Positions 34,560 to 43,515 are shown, numbered from the stretch's first letter. The stretch: DNA of 64,000 nucleotides from Streptomyces mobaraensis NBRC 13819 = DSM 40847 (GCF_017916255.1 NZ_CP072827.1:2976001-3040000), one strand, 5' to 3'. Notes: generated from the letters alone by a model not told the origin. Translations and numbers: made by a program.

Positions 34560-35342
34560 GTGACCACCAGCCCCTACGGCGCCCCGACCGCCGTCCGCAC
34601 CGCCGAGGTGGCGGCCCGTGCCACGGATCTCACCAAGGTCTACGGCCAGGGCGAGACCCAGGTGGTCGCCCTGGACGCCGTGTCCGTGGACTTCCGCAGG
34701 GCGGAGTTCACCGCGATCATGGGACCGTCGGGGTCGGGCAAGTCGACGCTGATGCACTGCATGGCCGGGCTGGACACGGTCTCCGGCGGCTCCGCCCGGA
34801 TCGGGGACACCGAGCTGACCGCGCTCAACGACAAGAAGCTGACTCAGCTCCGCCGGGACAAGATCGGCTTCATCTTCCAGGCGTTCAACCTGCTGCCCAC
34901 GCTCAACGCCCTGGAGAACATCACGCTGCCGATGGACATCGCCGGCCGCAAGCCCGACAAGAAGTGGCTCGACACCGTCGTGGACACCGTCGGTCTCTCC
35001 GGCCGGCTCAAGCACCGCCCGAACCAGCTCTCCGGCGGCCAGCAGCAGCGCGTCGCCGTCGCCCGCGCCCTCGCCGGCCGCCCCGAGATCATGTTCGCCG
35101 ACGAGCCCACCGGCAACCTCGACTCCCGCTCCGGCGCCGAGGTCCTGGGCTTCCTGCGCAACTCGGTGCGCGAACTGGGCCAGACCGTCGTCATGGTCAC
35201 CCACGACCCGGTCGCCGCCTCCTACGCCAACCGCGTCGTCTTCCTCGCCGACGGCCGCATCGTCGACGAGATGTACGAGCCGACCGCCGACGCCGTCCTG
35301 GACCGCATGAAGGCGTTCGACGCCAAGGGCCGGACCAGCTGA
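34560..35342 (+). CDS. ABC transporter ATP-binding protein, MacB/LolD type
   Basis: The 260-residue ATPase is complete: Walker A GPSGSGKST, Q-loop FQAFNLLPTLN, signature LSGGQQQR, Walker B IMFADEPTGNLDS and switch histidine VTHD. The TLNALENITLPM and ADEPTGNLD segments mark the MacB/LolD/FtsE-like class that powers FtsX-fold permeases. GTG 34560 has AGGAG eight bases ahead and is preferred to GTG 34551, which overlaps that site. The permease gene follows after 86 bases. It likely drives an extrusion or signalling function at the cytoplasmic membrane rather than import. Confidence 0.93.
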   Translation: MTTSPYGAPTAVRTAEVAARATDLTKVYGQGETQVVALDAVSVDFRRAEFTAIMGPSGSGKSTLMHCMAGLDTVSGGSARIGDTELTALNDKKLTQLRRDKIGFIFQAFNLLPTLNALENITLPMDIAGRKPDKKWLDTVVDTVGLSGRLKHRPNQLSGGQQQRVAVARALAGRPEIMFADEPTGNLDSRSGAEVLGFLRNSVRELGQTVVMVTHDPVAASYANRVVFLADGRIVDEMYEPTADAVLDRMKAFDAKGRTS

Positions 35343-35428
35343 CCGTCCGGCCGCCGGAGACCGACAGGCCGCCCGGCAGCCGAAACCGGACGTCAGCCGA
35401 CCAGACCACCCGACCCCCAGGACCACCT

Positions 35429-37945
35429 GTGTTTCGTACCGCACTGCGCAACGTCCTCGCGCACAAAGCCCGATTGCTGATGACCGTCCTCGCCGTGATG
35501 CTCGGCGTGGCCTTCGTCTCCGGCACCCTCGTCTTCACCGAGACCTTCTCCAGCGCCCTCCAGAGCAGCAGCCAGAAGGGCTTCGCCGACGTCGACGTCG
35601 CCGTCCAGCCGCACAAGGACGACGACGACCAGGGCAAGCCCGGCGACGCCCCGCTGCTGACCCAGCGCCTGCTGGACAAGGCGGCCAAGGTCCCCGGCGC
35701 CGCCTCGGCCACCGGCAGCGTCGACGGTCAGGCCTACCTCGCCGACAAGGACGGCGAGCTGGTCGGCTCGGGCTTCACCCGGGCCGGCTCCAACTACTTC
35801 CCGGGCAAGGACGGCAAGGACGCCCGCTATCCGCTGAAGTCCGGCCGGGCGCCGCAGCGCGCCGGCGAGATCGCCGTGGACGCCAAGACCGCCGAGCGCG
35901 CGGGCTTCAAGGTCGGCGACACCGTCCGGATGTCCGTCCGGGGCCCGGTCCTCCCCCAGAAGATCACCGGCATCTTCACCACCGACAAGGGCCAGGTGAC
36001 GGCAGGTGGCACGCTCACCCTCTTCGACACCGCCACCGCCCAGAAGCTCTTCACCAAGCCCGGCCGGTTCAACGAGATCGACGTCAAGGCCGCCCCCGGC
36101 ACGTCCCAGGACAAGCTGAAGGCCGAGCTCGACAAGATCCTGCCGCGTGACGCCAAGGCCACTACCGGCAAGAAGCTCGCCGACGACGAGGCCGAGATGA
36201 TCGCCCAGGGCATGGACGGGGTGAAGACCGGTCTGCTGGCCTTCGCCGGAATAGCCCTGTTCGTCGGCATCTTCATCATCGCCAACACCTTCACCATGCT
36301 GGTCGCCCAGCGCACCAAGGAACTGGCCCTGCTCCGCGCGGTCGGCGCCAGCCGCCGCCAGGTGACCCGCTCGGTGCTCGTCGAGGCGTTCGTCGTCGGC
36401 GCGGTCGCGGCCGTCGCCGGTCTGCTCGCCGGCATCGGCATCGGCGCCGGCATGAAGGCCCTGATGCCCTCCGACGCCATGCCGGACGGCCCGCTCGTCA
36501 TCCCGCCGTCGGCGATCATCTCCTCGCTGGCCGTCGGCGTCCTGGTCACCATGCTCGCCGCCTGGCTCCCGGGCCGGCGCGCCGCCAAGATCCCCCCGGT
36601 GGCCGCCATGAACAGCGTCCACGCCGTGGCCACCACCAAGTCCCTGGTGGTCCGCAACACCATCGGCGCGCTCCTCACCGCCGCGGGCGCCGCGGTCGCC
36701 GTCGTGGCGAAGGACAAGTCCAGCCTGGGGATCGGCGCGGGCCTGCTGCTCATCGGCGTGTTCGTGCTGACGCCGCTGCTCTCCCGGCCGCTGATCGCCG
36801 CCGCCGGTCCGGTGCTGCGCCGCTTCGGGATGCCCGGCAAGCTCGCCGGCCAGAACGCGGTCCGCAACCCGCGCCGCACCGCCGCGACCGCCTCCGCGCT
36901 GATGATCGGCCTCACCCTGATCACCGGCCTCACGGTCATCGGGAACAGCGTGCAGAAGGCCATCGACAAGATGGCGGCCGACTCGCTGAAGGCCGACTAC
37001 GTGGTCGTCATGGCCAACATGAACGACCTCTCCCCCGACATCGCCGAGAAGCTCGCCAAGCAGCCCGGCGTCACCGCCGTCAGCGCCCTGCGCCAGTCGC
37101 CCTCCCGCATCGACGGCGACGGCGAGTACCTGACCGGCGTGGACGCCGCGAGCATCGGCAGGCTCACCCAGGTCGACTTCACGACCGGCTCGTACGCGGC
37201 GCTGTCCCAGCGGCAGCGGGTGGTCGTGGACGACAGCACGGCCAAGAGCCACCACTGGAAGGCCGGCTCGTCCTTCGAGGTCACCTACGAGGACGGCAAG
37301 AAGGGCCGGCTGACGGTCGGCGGGATCTACAAGGGCAACGACATGCTCAAGGGGATCATGGTCGACAACCGGACCCTGACCCCGCACATGTCCGACCTCG
37401 TCGACCGCCAGGTCCTGGTCAAGACCGACACGGGAGCGAGCGCCGCGACCAAGAAGTCGCTGCGCAAGGCCCTCGGCGACAACCCGGCGATCCAGGTCCA
37501 GGACAAGGACGACATCTCGCGCGAGGTCGCGTCGATGATCGGCATGATGCTCAACGTCCTCTACGGCCTGCTCGCCATGGCGGTGATCGTCGCGGTGCTG
37601 GGCGTCGTCAACACCCTGGCCATGTCCGTCTTCGAGCGCCAGCAGGAGATCGGCATGCTGCGGGCCATCGGCCTGGACCGCACCGGCATCAAGCGGATGG
37701 TCCGCCTGGAGTCGCTGGTCATCTCGCTCTTCGGCGGGGTGCTGGGCATCGTCCTCGGCGTCTTCTTCGGCTGGGCCGCCGGCGAGCAGATCGCCACCAG
37801 CATGGCGACCTACGAGCTGACCCTGCCCTGGGGCCGGATAGCCCTGTTCCTGCTGCTGGCCGCGGTGGTCGGCGTGCTGGCGGCGCTCTGGCCGGCCCGC
37901 CGGGCGGCACGGCTGAACATGCTCTCCGCCATCAAGGCCGACTGA
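35429..37945 (+). CDS. ABC transporter permease with two FtsX domains
   Basis: The 838-residue protein opens with an N-terminal membrane helix (LLMTVLAVMLGVAFVSGTLVF), a large extracytoplasmic domain (about 45-260), then a first FtsX block of helices (LLAFAGIALFVGIFIIANTFTMLVAQRTKELALLR is its hallmark stretch). The same arrangement is repeated at the C-terminus (VNTLAMSVFERQQEIGMLRAIGLDRTGIKRM). These are the duplicated FtsX permeases of Gram-positive MacB-like systems. It starts with GTG at 35429, where AGGA precedes. It pairs with the ATPase upstream; substrate unknown. A perfect terminator follows. Confidence 0.92.
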   Translation: MFRTALRNVLAHKARLLMTVLAVMLGVAFVSGTLVFTETFSSALQSSSQKGFADVDVAVQPHKDDDDQGKPGDAPLLTQRLLDKAAKVPGAASATGSVDGQAYLADKDGELVGSGFTRAGSNYFPGKDGKDARYPLKSGRAPQRAGEIAVDAKTAERAGFKVGDTVRMSVRGPVLPQKITGIFTTDKGQVTAGGTLTLFDTATAQKLFTKPGRFNEIDVKAAPGTSQDKLKAELDKILPRDAKATTGKKLADDEAEMIAQGMDGVKTGLLAFAGIALFVGIFIIANTFTMLVAQRTKELALLRAVGASRRQVTRSVLVEAFVVGAVAAVAGLLAGIGIGAGMKALMPSDAMPDGPLVIPPSAIISSLAVGVLVTMLAAWLPGRRAAKIPPVAAMNSVHAVATTKSLVVRNTIGALLTAAGAAVAVVAKDKSSLGIGAGLLLIGVFVLTPLLSRPLIAAAGPVLRRFGMPGKLAGQNAVRNPRRTAATASALMIGLTLITGLTVIGNSVQKAIDKMAADSLKADYVVVMANMNDLSPDIAEKLAKQPGVTAVSALRQSPSRIDGDGEYLTGVDAASIGRLTQVDFTTGSYAALSQRQRVVVDDSTAKSHHWKAGSSFEVTYEDGKKGRLTVGGIYKGNDMLKGIMVDNRTLTPHMSDLVDRQVLVKTDTGASAATKKSLRKALGDNPAIQVQDKDDISREVASMIGMMLNVLYGLLAMAVIVAVLGVVNTLAMSVFERQQEIGMLRAIGLDRTGIKRMVRLESLVISLFGGVLGIVLGVFFGWAAGEQIATSMATYELTLPWGRIALFLLLAAVVGVLAALWPARRAARLNMLSAIKAD

Positions 37946-37960
37946 CGGCCCCGATCCCGC

Positions 37961-37994
37961 GAGGGCCCGGCTCCACGATCGGAGCCGGGCCCTC
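37961..37994. terminator. Bidirectional terminator
   Basis: Perfect 14-base arms GAGGGCCCGGCTCC (37961-37974) and GGAGCCGGGCCCTC (37981-37994) with a six-base loop lie between the convergent permease and cyclopropane synthase genes. Confidence 0.88.
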
Positions 37995-38002
37995 CGGCCG
38001 TT

Positions 38003-39313
38003 TCAGGCCCGCCACTCCCGGGTGCGCAGCGGCAGTCCCGGATCACCGGATCCGGGGGTCCGTACGGCCAGCACCTGGTTGACGCCGATGCGGTTGTGCT
38101 CGAACGACAGCGCCGAGGCGGCCATGTAGAGCCGCCACACCCGGGCGCGGCCCGGCGAGGTCAGCCGCACGGCCTCGGTCCAGTGCTCCTCCAGGTTGGC
38201 CACCCAGCGCCGAAGCGTCAGCGCGTAGTGCTCGCGCAGCGCCTCCACGTCCCGGACCTCGAACCCGGCCTCCTCCAGCTGCGCGACCGTCCGTCCGACG
38301 GGCGCGAGCTCGCCGTCCGGGAAGACGTAGCGGTCGATGAACTCGTCGACCCGGTACGCCTCCTCGTCCCGCAGCGGGCGCCGGGCGATCTGGTGGTTGA
38401 GCAGCCGGCCGCCGGGGCGGAGGAGGGCGTAGAGGTCGGCGGCGTACTCGGCGTAGCGGTCGCGGCCGACGTGCTCGGCCATGCCGATGGAGGAGATCGC
38501 GTCGAAGGGCCCGTCGGAGATCTCGCGGTAGTCCTGGACGCGGATCTCCACCCGGTCCGTCAGCCCGGCCTCGGCGATCCGCTTGCGGGCGTAGCCGGCC
38601 TGCTCCTCGGAGAGGGTGATGCCGACCGCGCTCACCCCGTACTCGCGGGCGGCGTGCAGCACCATCGAGCCCCAGCCGCAGCCGACGTCCAGCAGCCGCG
38701 TGCCGGGGGCCAGGCCGAGCTTGCGGCAGACGAGGTCGAGCTTGGCGCGCTGGGCGTCCTCCAGGGTGCCCTCGGGCTCCCAGTAGGCGCAGGAGTAGAC
38801 CATCGAGGGGCCGAGGACGAGCTCGTAGAAGGCGTTGCCGACGTCGTAGTGGTGGCTGATGGCCTGCTTGTCGCGGCGGAGGCTGTGCAGTCGCCCGGAC
38901 GTCCCGCGGGCCTCCTCCGGGGGCGGCGCGGGCGGTGTCCAGGGCCCGGCGAGCCTCAGCAGCTCACGGCCCGCGGCCCGGGTGCCGGGGTCCCGGAGGG
39001 CGTCCAGGGCCGCCCGGAGGCCGGAGCGGCGGACGGGCTCCTCACCGCGCTCCCAGATCGACTCGGCGAGCAGGTCGAGGGCCGCGTAGAGATCTCCCTC
39101 GACGTCGAGGTCCCCGGCCACCCAGGCGCGGGCCAGACCGAGCTCGCCCGGCTTCCAGAGCAGGCGGCGGAGGGCGCGGCGGTTGCGGACCACGAGCACC
39201 GGCCCACCGGGCGGACCCGCCTCGCTGCGGTCCCAGGCGCGGAGGCGGATGGGGAGCGGCGCCCCCAGTACCCGTTCCGCGAGGTCGGCGAGCCGTCGGG
39301 CGGCCTGGGCCAT
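38003..39313 (-). CDS. Cyclopropane-fatty-acyl-phospholipid synthase family methyltransferase
   Basis: The 436-residue protein has an N-terminal lipid-binding region (about 1-140) and a SAM-dependent methyltransferase core. The core shows ISHHYDVGNAFYELVLG, SCAYWEPEGTLEDAQ, the SAM motif LLDVGCGWGSM, VGITLSEEQAGYA and SIGMAEHVG, all diagnostic for cyclopropane synthases that add a methylene across unsaturated phospholipid chains. ATG 39313 is preceded by GGAGGTG at seven bases, so it is preferred to the in-frame ATG 39328. A long inverted repeat stands in the upstream region. It works at the membrane surface. Confidence 0.92.
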   Translation of the reverse strand: MAQAARRLADLAERVLGAPLPIRLRAWDRSEAGPPGGPVLVVRNRRALRRLLWKPGELGLARAWVAGDLDVEGDLYAALDLLAESIWERGEEPVRRSGLRAALDALRDPGTRAAGRELLRLAGPWTPPAPPPEEARGTSGRLHSLRRDKQAISHHYDVGNAFYELVLGPSMVYSCAYWEPEGTLEDAQRAKLDLVCRKLGLAPGTRLLDVGCGWGSMVLHAAREYGVSAVGITLSEEQAGYARKRIAEAGLTDRVEIRVQDYREISDGPFDAISSIGMAEHVGRDRYAEYAADLYALLRPGGRLLNHQIARRPLRDEEAYRVDEFIDRYVFPDGELAPVGRTVAQLEEAGFEVRDVEALREHYALTLRRWVANLEEHWTEAVRLTSPGRARVWRLYMAASALSFEHNRIGVNQVLAVRTPGSGDPGLPLRTREWRA

Positions 39314-39333
39314 GTCGCACACCTCCATGATGC

Positions 39334-39362
39334 GGTGTCAGGAGATTGATTCATCTGACACC
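39334..39362. promoter_or_regulatory. Inverted repeat upstream of the cyclopropane synthase gene
   Basis: GGTGTCAG (39334-39341) and CTGACACC (39355-39362) are perfect 8-base arms around 13 AT-rich bases, beginning about 20 bases before the start codon. This is a likely operator overlapping the promoter. Confidence 0.45.
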
Positions 39363-39531
39363 TAAACACCGGCGAGCCGTGCTGTAGTCCTTCCCTTCGG
39401 GAGTGCGTCATCTTCCCGCCGGGGAAGGAAAATCGCCATGTCGGCCGAGCACCGGGCGCTCACGGGGGCGCGGCGGGGGCGCGGGTCGGCTCAGGAGTGG
39501 CGGGCGCGCGGGGGCACGCCGAAGGGCGCCC

Positions 39532-39567
39532 ACCCCACGGATTTGGTGGACGCCCTTGAGCGGATGC
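39532..39567 (-). terminator. Terminator of the NADH dehydrogenase gene
   Basis: AAGGGCGCCCACC (39532-39544) and GGTGGACGCCCTT (39555-39567) pair with one mismatch, 27 bases beyond the ndh stop. Confidence 0.75.
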
Positions 39568-39593
39568 CGTGCGTGCGCCGCGCGGCGGCGGAC

Positions 39594-40976
39594 TCAGCCG
39601 GCCTTGGCCTTCTGGTTCGGAACCGCGTCGGCCGGCTGCGGAGCGGGCTTGGCGGCCTCGTAGAACTCCTCGCGGGGGTTCTCCATGGCGCCGAGCGAGA
39701 CGACCTCGCGCTTGAGGAACATGCCCAGCGTCCAGTCGGCGAAGATGCGGATCTTCCGGTTCCAGGTCGGCATGGCCAGACCGTGGTAGCCGCGGTGCAT
39801 GTACCAGGCGAGACGGCCCTTGAGCTTGATCTTCATCTTGCCCATGACGATCATCGCGACGCCCTTGTGCAGGCCGAGACCGGCGACCGCACCCTTGTTG
39901 GCGTGGCTGTACTCCTTCTGCGGGAAGCCCCGCATGCCGGAGACCACGTTGTCGCCGAGGACCTTGGCCTGGCGCAGCGCGTGCTGGGCGTTCGGCGGGC
40001 ACCAGGCGTTCTCGTTGCCCGCCTTGCGGCCGACGAGGTCCGGGACCTGGGCGTTGTCGCCCGCGGCCCAGATGTAGTCGGTGCCGGTGACCTGGAGGGT
40101 CGCCTGGGTGTCCACGTGGCCGCGCGGGCCCAGCGGCAGGCCGAAGCGGGCCAGCGCCGGGTTGGGCTTGACGCCCGCGGTCCACACGATGGTGTTGGCG
40201 TCGACCTCGAGGCCGTTCTTGAGCACCACGTGGCCGTCGACGCAGGAGTCCATGGACGTCGAGAGGTGGATCTCCACCCCGCGGCTCTCCAGGTGCTCCT
40301 TGCCGTACTGGCCGAGCTTGGGGCCGACCTCGGGGAGGATCTTGTCGGCGGCGTCGACCAGGATGAAGCGCATGTCCTCGCGCTTCACGTTCCGGTAGTG
40401 CTTGGCCGCGTCGCGGGCCATGTCCTCGACCTCGCCGATCGTCTCGGCGCCGGCGAAGCCGCCGCCGACGAAGACGAAGGTGAGCGCCTTGCGGCGGATC
40501 TCCTCGTCGGTGGTCGAGTCGGCCTTGTCCAGCTGCTCCAGGACGTGGTTGCGCAGGCCGATGGACTCCTCGATGCCCTTCATGCCGATGCCGTTCTCGG
40601 CGAGGCCGGGGATCGGGAAGGTACGGGAGACCGCGCCCATCGCGATGACCAGGTAGTCGAAGGGCAGCTCGTACGCCTCGCCCACCAGCGGGGCGATCGT
40701 GGCGACCTTGCGGTCCTGGTCGATGGTGGTGACGCGGCCGGTGAGGACCTCCGCCTTGGGGAGCACACGTCGCAGCGGCACCACGACGTGACGCGGCGAG
40801 ATGCTGCCGGCCGCTGCTTCGGGGAGGAAGGGCTGGTACGTCATGTACGAGCGCGGGTCGACGACCGTGACGGTCGCCTCGCCGTACCGCATCTTCTTCA
40901 GGATGCGGCGCGCCGCATACAGGCCGACGTACCCACCGCCTACTACGAGGATCCGTGGACGCTCCGTGGTGCTCAT
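39594..40976 (-). CDS. ndh: Type II NADH dehydrogenase (non-proton-pumping)
   Basis: This 460-residue flavoprotein would oxidise NADH and reduce menaquinone at the membrane. It has the FAD motif RILVVGGGYVGLYAARRI, YQPFLPEAAAGSI, the second dinucleotide motif FVFVGGGFAGAETIGEVEDMA, TIVWTAGVKPNP and WAAGDNAQVPDL, and a C-terminal amphipathic region that anchors the enzyme (KIRIFADWTLGMFLKREVV). ATG 40976 (MSTTERPRILVV) is chosen as the usual N-terminus though its Shine-Dalgarno is poor. A Rex-like operator is seen 319 bases upstream, fitting redox control. Confidence 0.94.
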   Translation of the reverse strand: MSTTERPRILVVGGGYVGLYAARRILKKMRYGEATVTVVDPRSYMTYQPFLPEAAAGSISPRHVVVPLRRVLPKAEVLTGRVTTIDQDRKVATIAPLVGEAYELPFDYLVIAMGAVSRTFPIPGLAENGIGMKGIEESIGLRNHVLEQLDKADSTTDEEIRRKALTFVFVGGGFAGAETIGEVEDMARDAAKHYRNVKREDMRFILVDAADKILPEVGPKLGQYGKEHLESRGVEIHLSTSMDSCVDGHVVLKNGLEVDANTIVWTAGVKPNPALARFGLPLGPRGHVDTQATLQVTGTDYIWAAGDNAQVPDLVGRKAGNENAWCPPNAQHALRQAKVLGDNVVSGMRGFPQKEYSHANKGAVAGLGLHKGVAMIVMGKMKIKLKGRLAWYMHRGYHGLAMPTWNRKIRIFADWTLGMFLKREVVSLGAMENPREEFYEAAKPAPQPADAVPNQKAKAG

Positions 40977-41405
40977 GATTCGAGTATCCAGCACACCCCG
41001 AAGGGGTGCTCGTGCGCCCCTTCACAAGACGCGGGGTGCTATCTGCTACACTGCGCGGCCCACGTGACCGACGCCATACCCCTTCCGGGGAACCACCGGA
41101 CCCCAAAACGCGTTGACCACCCCCGCTGAGCTGGCCTTGCGCCCCCGGACGCAACTGGACCACTCGGTTCCGCCGCCCTGCCTGAACGTTCCTTCCCGCC
41201 GGACGGAGAAGGCCCGTTCCCGCTCATCCGGGCCCGTTCGGCCCCGGATGGGGCCCGATCGGCACTGGACCAGCGTTCCAGTCCCTCATTTTCATGTGAA
41301 GGATTTCACGAACTTTTTCCCCGGCCGAGCGACGCCCCGCCCTTACAGCTCACTTCAGCCCACCCAACCACACCCGTAACAGCCCCCGGACACGCCTGCG
41401 GCCCT
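40977..41405. other. Upstream region of ndh
   Basis: These 429 bases between two minus-strand genes carry no gene I can support. They hold the Rex-like site at 41295-41310 and several G/C-rich short palindromes. Confidence 0.5.
41295..41310. promoter_or_regulatory. Rex-like operator upstream of ndh
   Basis: TGTGAA-GGAT-TTCACG matches the redox-sensor Rex operator pattern known from Streptomyces (TGTGAAC-N-GTTCACA type): GTGAA and TTCAC arms with four bases between. It lies upstream of ndh, a class of gene Rex is known to control. Confidence 0.6.
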
Positions 41406-42629
41406 TCAGTCCAGCCCCGCCAGAACATCCACCAGCACCCGCCCCTCGGGAGCCCCGCGCCGCAGCAGCAGCGCCGCCACCGCGTGCAACTCCCCCCACG
41501 CGTGCGGACGCCCGACCTCCGCGGCGTCCCGGACGACGGCCGTCGCCGCCTCCAGCGCCGCGTCGGCTTCGCCCGCACCGGCGTAGGCGTGGGCGAGGCA
41601 CGCCCCGTACCAGGCCCGGTCGCGCCGGAAGGCCGGGGCGAAACCGGCGAGCCCCGCCACCAAGTGGTCGATGGCGCTCGCCCAGGATTTCAGGTGCAGG
41701 TCCGCCATGCCCCGCTGCGCCGAGAACCAGGACTCGCCGTAGAAGTACAGCCAGGGCGGGGCGTCGCGTGCCTCCCGGATGACCCGGTGCGCTGCGTCCA
41801 GATTGCGGTACGCGCCTTCGGCGTCACCGTCGAGCGCGCACCCTCGTCCGGCCATCTGCAGCGCCATGGCCCGCGTCGCCCGGCTCGCCCCGGCCGTACC
41901 CGCCGCCGCTTCCGCGAGCCTGACGCACGCCCGCCCCCGCCCCTTGGACCAGGCGAGGTGGGCCTTCATGCTCATGGTGGTGGCCGCCAGGTCACCGTGA
42001 CCGGCCTCCAGCGCCCAGTCGTACGACCGGTCGAACCACCCCAGAGCCACCGGGGTGTCGTCCTGGTCCTGCGCCATCCACGCGAGGAACTGGGCGTACT
42101 CCGCCAGCAACTTCACCAGCCGGTCGGCGAGCGGCCCCCGCGCCTGGTCGTAGAGCCCGGCCACCCGCTCGAACTGCGCGGCCACGACCCCGGCCACGAC
42201 CCGGGAACCGAGCGTGTCCTCGGCCCGGCGGTGGGAGGCGAGCAGTCCTTCCATAGCCTCAAGGCAGGCCGCGTCCAGGCGCATCCGCCCGTCCCCGACC
42301 CGTCGCAGCCGCTCCGCCGCGGGCTCCGCGACCACCTCGGGCAGCACGAGCGACGGCAACGGCACCTCGGCCCGCACACCCCCACCGAGCAACTCGGGCG
42401 GGACGCCCAGCCCCTGGACGATCCGCCGCCGCACCTCGGCCGAGGTCACCGCACGCCGCCGGTTCTCGATCGCGGAGACATCAGGCTGCGAAAGCCCCAC
42501 CCTGGCCCCGAGTTCGCTCTGACTGGCCCGCGTCAGCACCCGCCAGCCCTTCAGCAGCGCCGCCCAGTCCTCGACCGCGGCGGCGGCCCGTAACCGCGGA
42601 TGCGCCCAGACGTCCGGCTCCGGCTCCAT
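41406..42629 (-). CDS. XRE-family regulator with TPR-like C-terminus and TTA codon
   Basis: The 407-residue protein has an N-terminal XRE helix-turn-helix (about 25-85: GWRVLTRASQSELGARVGLSQPDVSAIENRRRAV). A long all-helical region with TPR-like repeats follows (DDTPVALGWFDRSYDWALEAG, SWASAIDHLVAGLAGF, GAGEADAALEAATAVV), as in peptide- or partner-sensing actinobacterial regulators. Codon 13 (42593-42591), in HPRLRAAAA, is TTA, so expression should depend on bldA. A palindrome lies 9-25 bases before ATG 42629, suggesting autoregulation. The divergent Nudix gene is the nearest likely target. Confidence 0.88.
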   Translation of the reverse strand: MEPEPDVWAHPRLRAAAAVEDWAALLKGWRVLTRASQSELGARVGLSQPDVSAIENRRRAVTSAEVRRRIVQGLGVPPELLGGGVRAEVPLPSLVLPEVVAEPAAERLRRVGDGRMRLDAACLEAMEGLLASHRRAEDTLGSRVVAGVVAAQFERVAGLYDQARGPLADRLVKLLAEYAQFLAWMAQDQDDTPVALGWFDRSYDWALEAGHGDLAATTMSMKAHLAWSKGRGRACVRLAEAAAGTAGASRATRAMALQMAGRGCALDGDAEGAYRNLDAAHRVIREARDAPPWLYFYGESWFSAQRGMADLHLKSWASAIDHLVAGLAGFAPAFRRDRAWYGACLAHAYAGAGEADAALEAATAVVRDAAEVGRPHAWGELHAVAALLLRRGAPEGRVLVDVLAGLD

Positions 42630-42637
42630 GGCCGAAA

Positions 42638-42654
42638 TATACGACGGCCGTATA
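42638..42654. promoter_or_regulatory. Palindrome between XRE and Nudix genes
   Basis: TATACG-ACGGC-CGTATA is a 17-base inverted repeat with six-base AT-containing arms, placed 9-25 bases before the XRE start in the 116-base divergent region. It probably overlaps promoter or ribosome-site sequences of the regulator. Confidence 0.55.
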
Positions 42655-42745
42655 CGGCCTGGCGGTGGATCAGCGCAGCGGCCGACCGGCAGGGTGAAGC
42701 CCATCGCACGGGCACCACCCGCCGATCCCCCACAGGAAGAGAGCC

Positions 42746-43267
42746 ATGCCGTCTGCATCCCACGTCCTGGGCCTCGCCCATATCACCGACGCCGACGGAC
42801 GCCTTCTCATGCTGAAGGAGGCGGACGGCAGTTGGCGGCTCCCCGGCGGGCCGGCGCTGCCGGAGGAATCGGCCCGGAACGCCATGGCCTACCACGTACG
42901 TCGAGACCTCCGGCTCCGCGTCGAACCACGCTTCCTCCTCGGCATGGAACCGGGCCCCGACGCCGATTCCACGGCCTACCTCTTCGCGTGCGAAAGCCTG
43001 GCCCCCGACGACATCGCGCGCATCGAACTCCCGGGCGGCACCACCGGCACGGCCGTCGCGGCACTGGCCTTCGTGGACTACCCCGGCATCACCGAACGCG
43101 TCAGCGCCCACGAGCACCGGCTCATCGCCAAAGCCGCCGCAGCCCTCCTCCGGCGAGATCCCTCCTGCCCCTTGCTCCCGGACGTCAGCAGGCGACAGTC
43201 CACCCCGCTCTCTGCCGAGCGGGGCATGTTCCCGAAACCCGGGAAGGCGGACCCCGCCGGTGGTTGA
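42746..43267 (+). CDS. Nudix-fold protein with degenerate Nudix box
   Basis: The 173-residue protein (MPSASHVLGLAHITDADGRLLMLKEA) has the Nudix fold's first strands, and WRLPGGPALPEESARNAMAYHVRRDLRL stands where the GX5EX7REUXEEXGU box should be. The REXXEE metal-binding part is replaced (HVRRD), so pyrophosphohydrolase activity is doubtful. It could be a binding or regulatory protein. ATG 42746 follows AGGAAGAG. It is divergent from the TTA-containing XRE regulator and followed by a small zinc-ribbon gene. The last 35 residues are low-complexity. Confidence 0.78.
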   Translation: MPSASHVLGLAHITDADGRLLMLKEADGSWRLPGGPALPEESARNAMAYHVRRDLRLRVEPRFLLGMEPGPDADSTAYLFACESLAPDDIARIELPGGTTGTAVAALAFVDYPGITERVSAHEHRLIAKAAAALLRRDPSCPLLPDVSRRQSTPLSAERGMFPKPGKADPAGG

Positions 43268-43276
43268 CTACCTGCC

Positions 43277-43474
43277 GTGAGCGCCGACGCGTACCGTCCG
43301 TACGTTCCGCAGAGGCCGCCGGTCCAGTGCGTCAAGTGCCGGGGCATCCACGTGATCCTGAACAAGGCCCTGCACCCGCAACTCATGCAGGACCAGTGGC
43401 GGTTCACCTGCCTGGACTGCCGGGTGGCATGGCCGCAGGAACAGCACGGAGGGGAGCCGGACGAGTACGCGTGA
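43277..43474 (+). CDS. Small zinc-ribbon-like protein
   Basis: The 65-residue protein has two Cys pairs, CVKC near residue 18 and CLDC near residue 46, spaced as in a single zinc ribbon. Hydrophobic and aromatic residues lie between them (GIHVILNKALHP, WRFTCLDCRVAWPQ). GTG 43277 starts 10 bases after the Nudix stop, so the two may be cotranscribed. Function unknown; nucleic-acid or protein binding is possible. Confidence 0.65.
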   Translation: MSADAYRPYVPQRPPVQCVKCRGIHVILNKALHPQLMQDQWRFTCLDCRVAWPQEQHGGEPDEYA

Positions 43475-43515
43475 CTCGACGCGCCGCGTCCATGAAGACG
43501 GGTACACCTGGCCTC

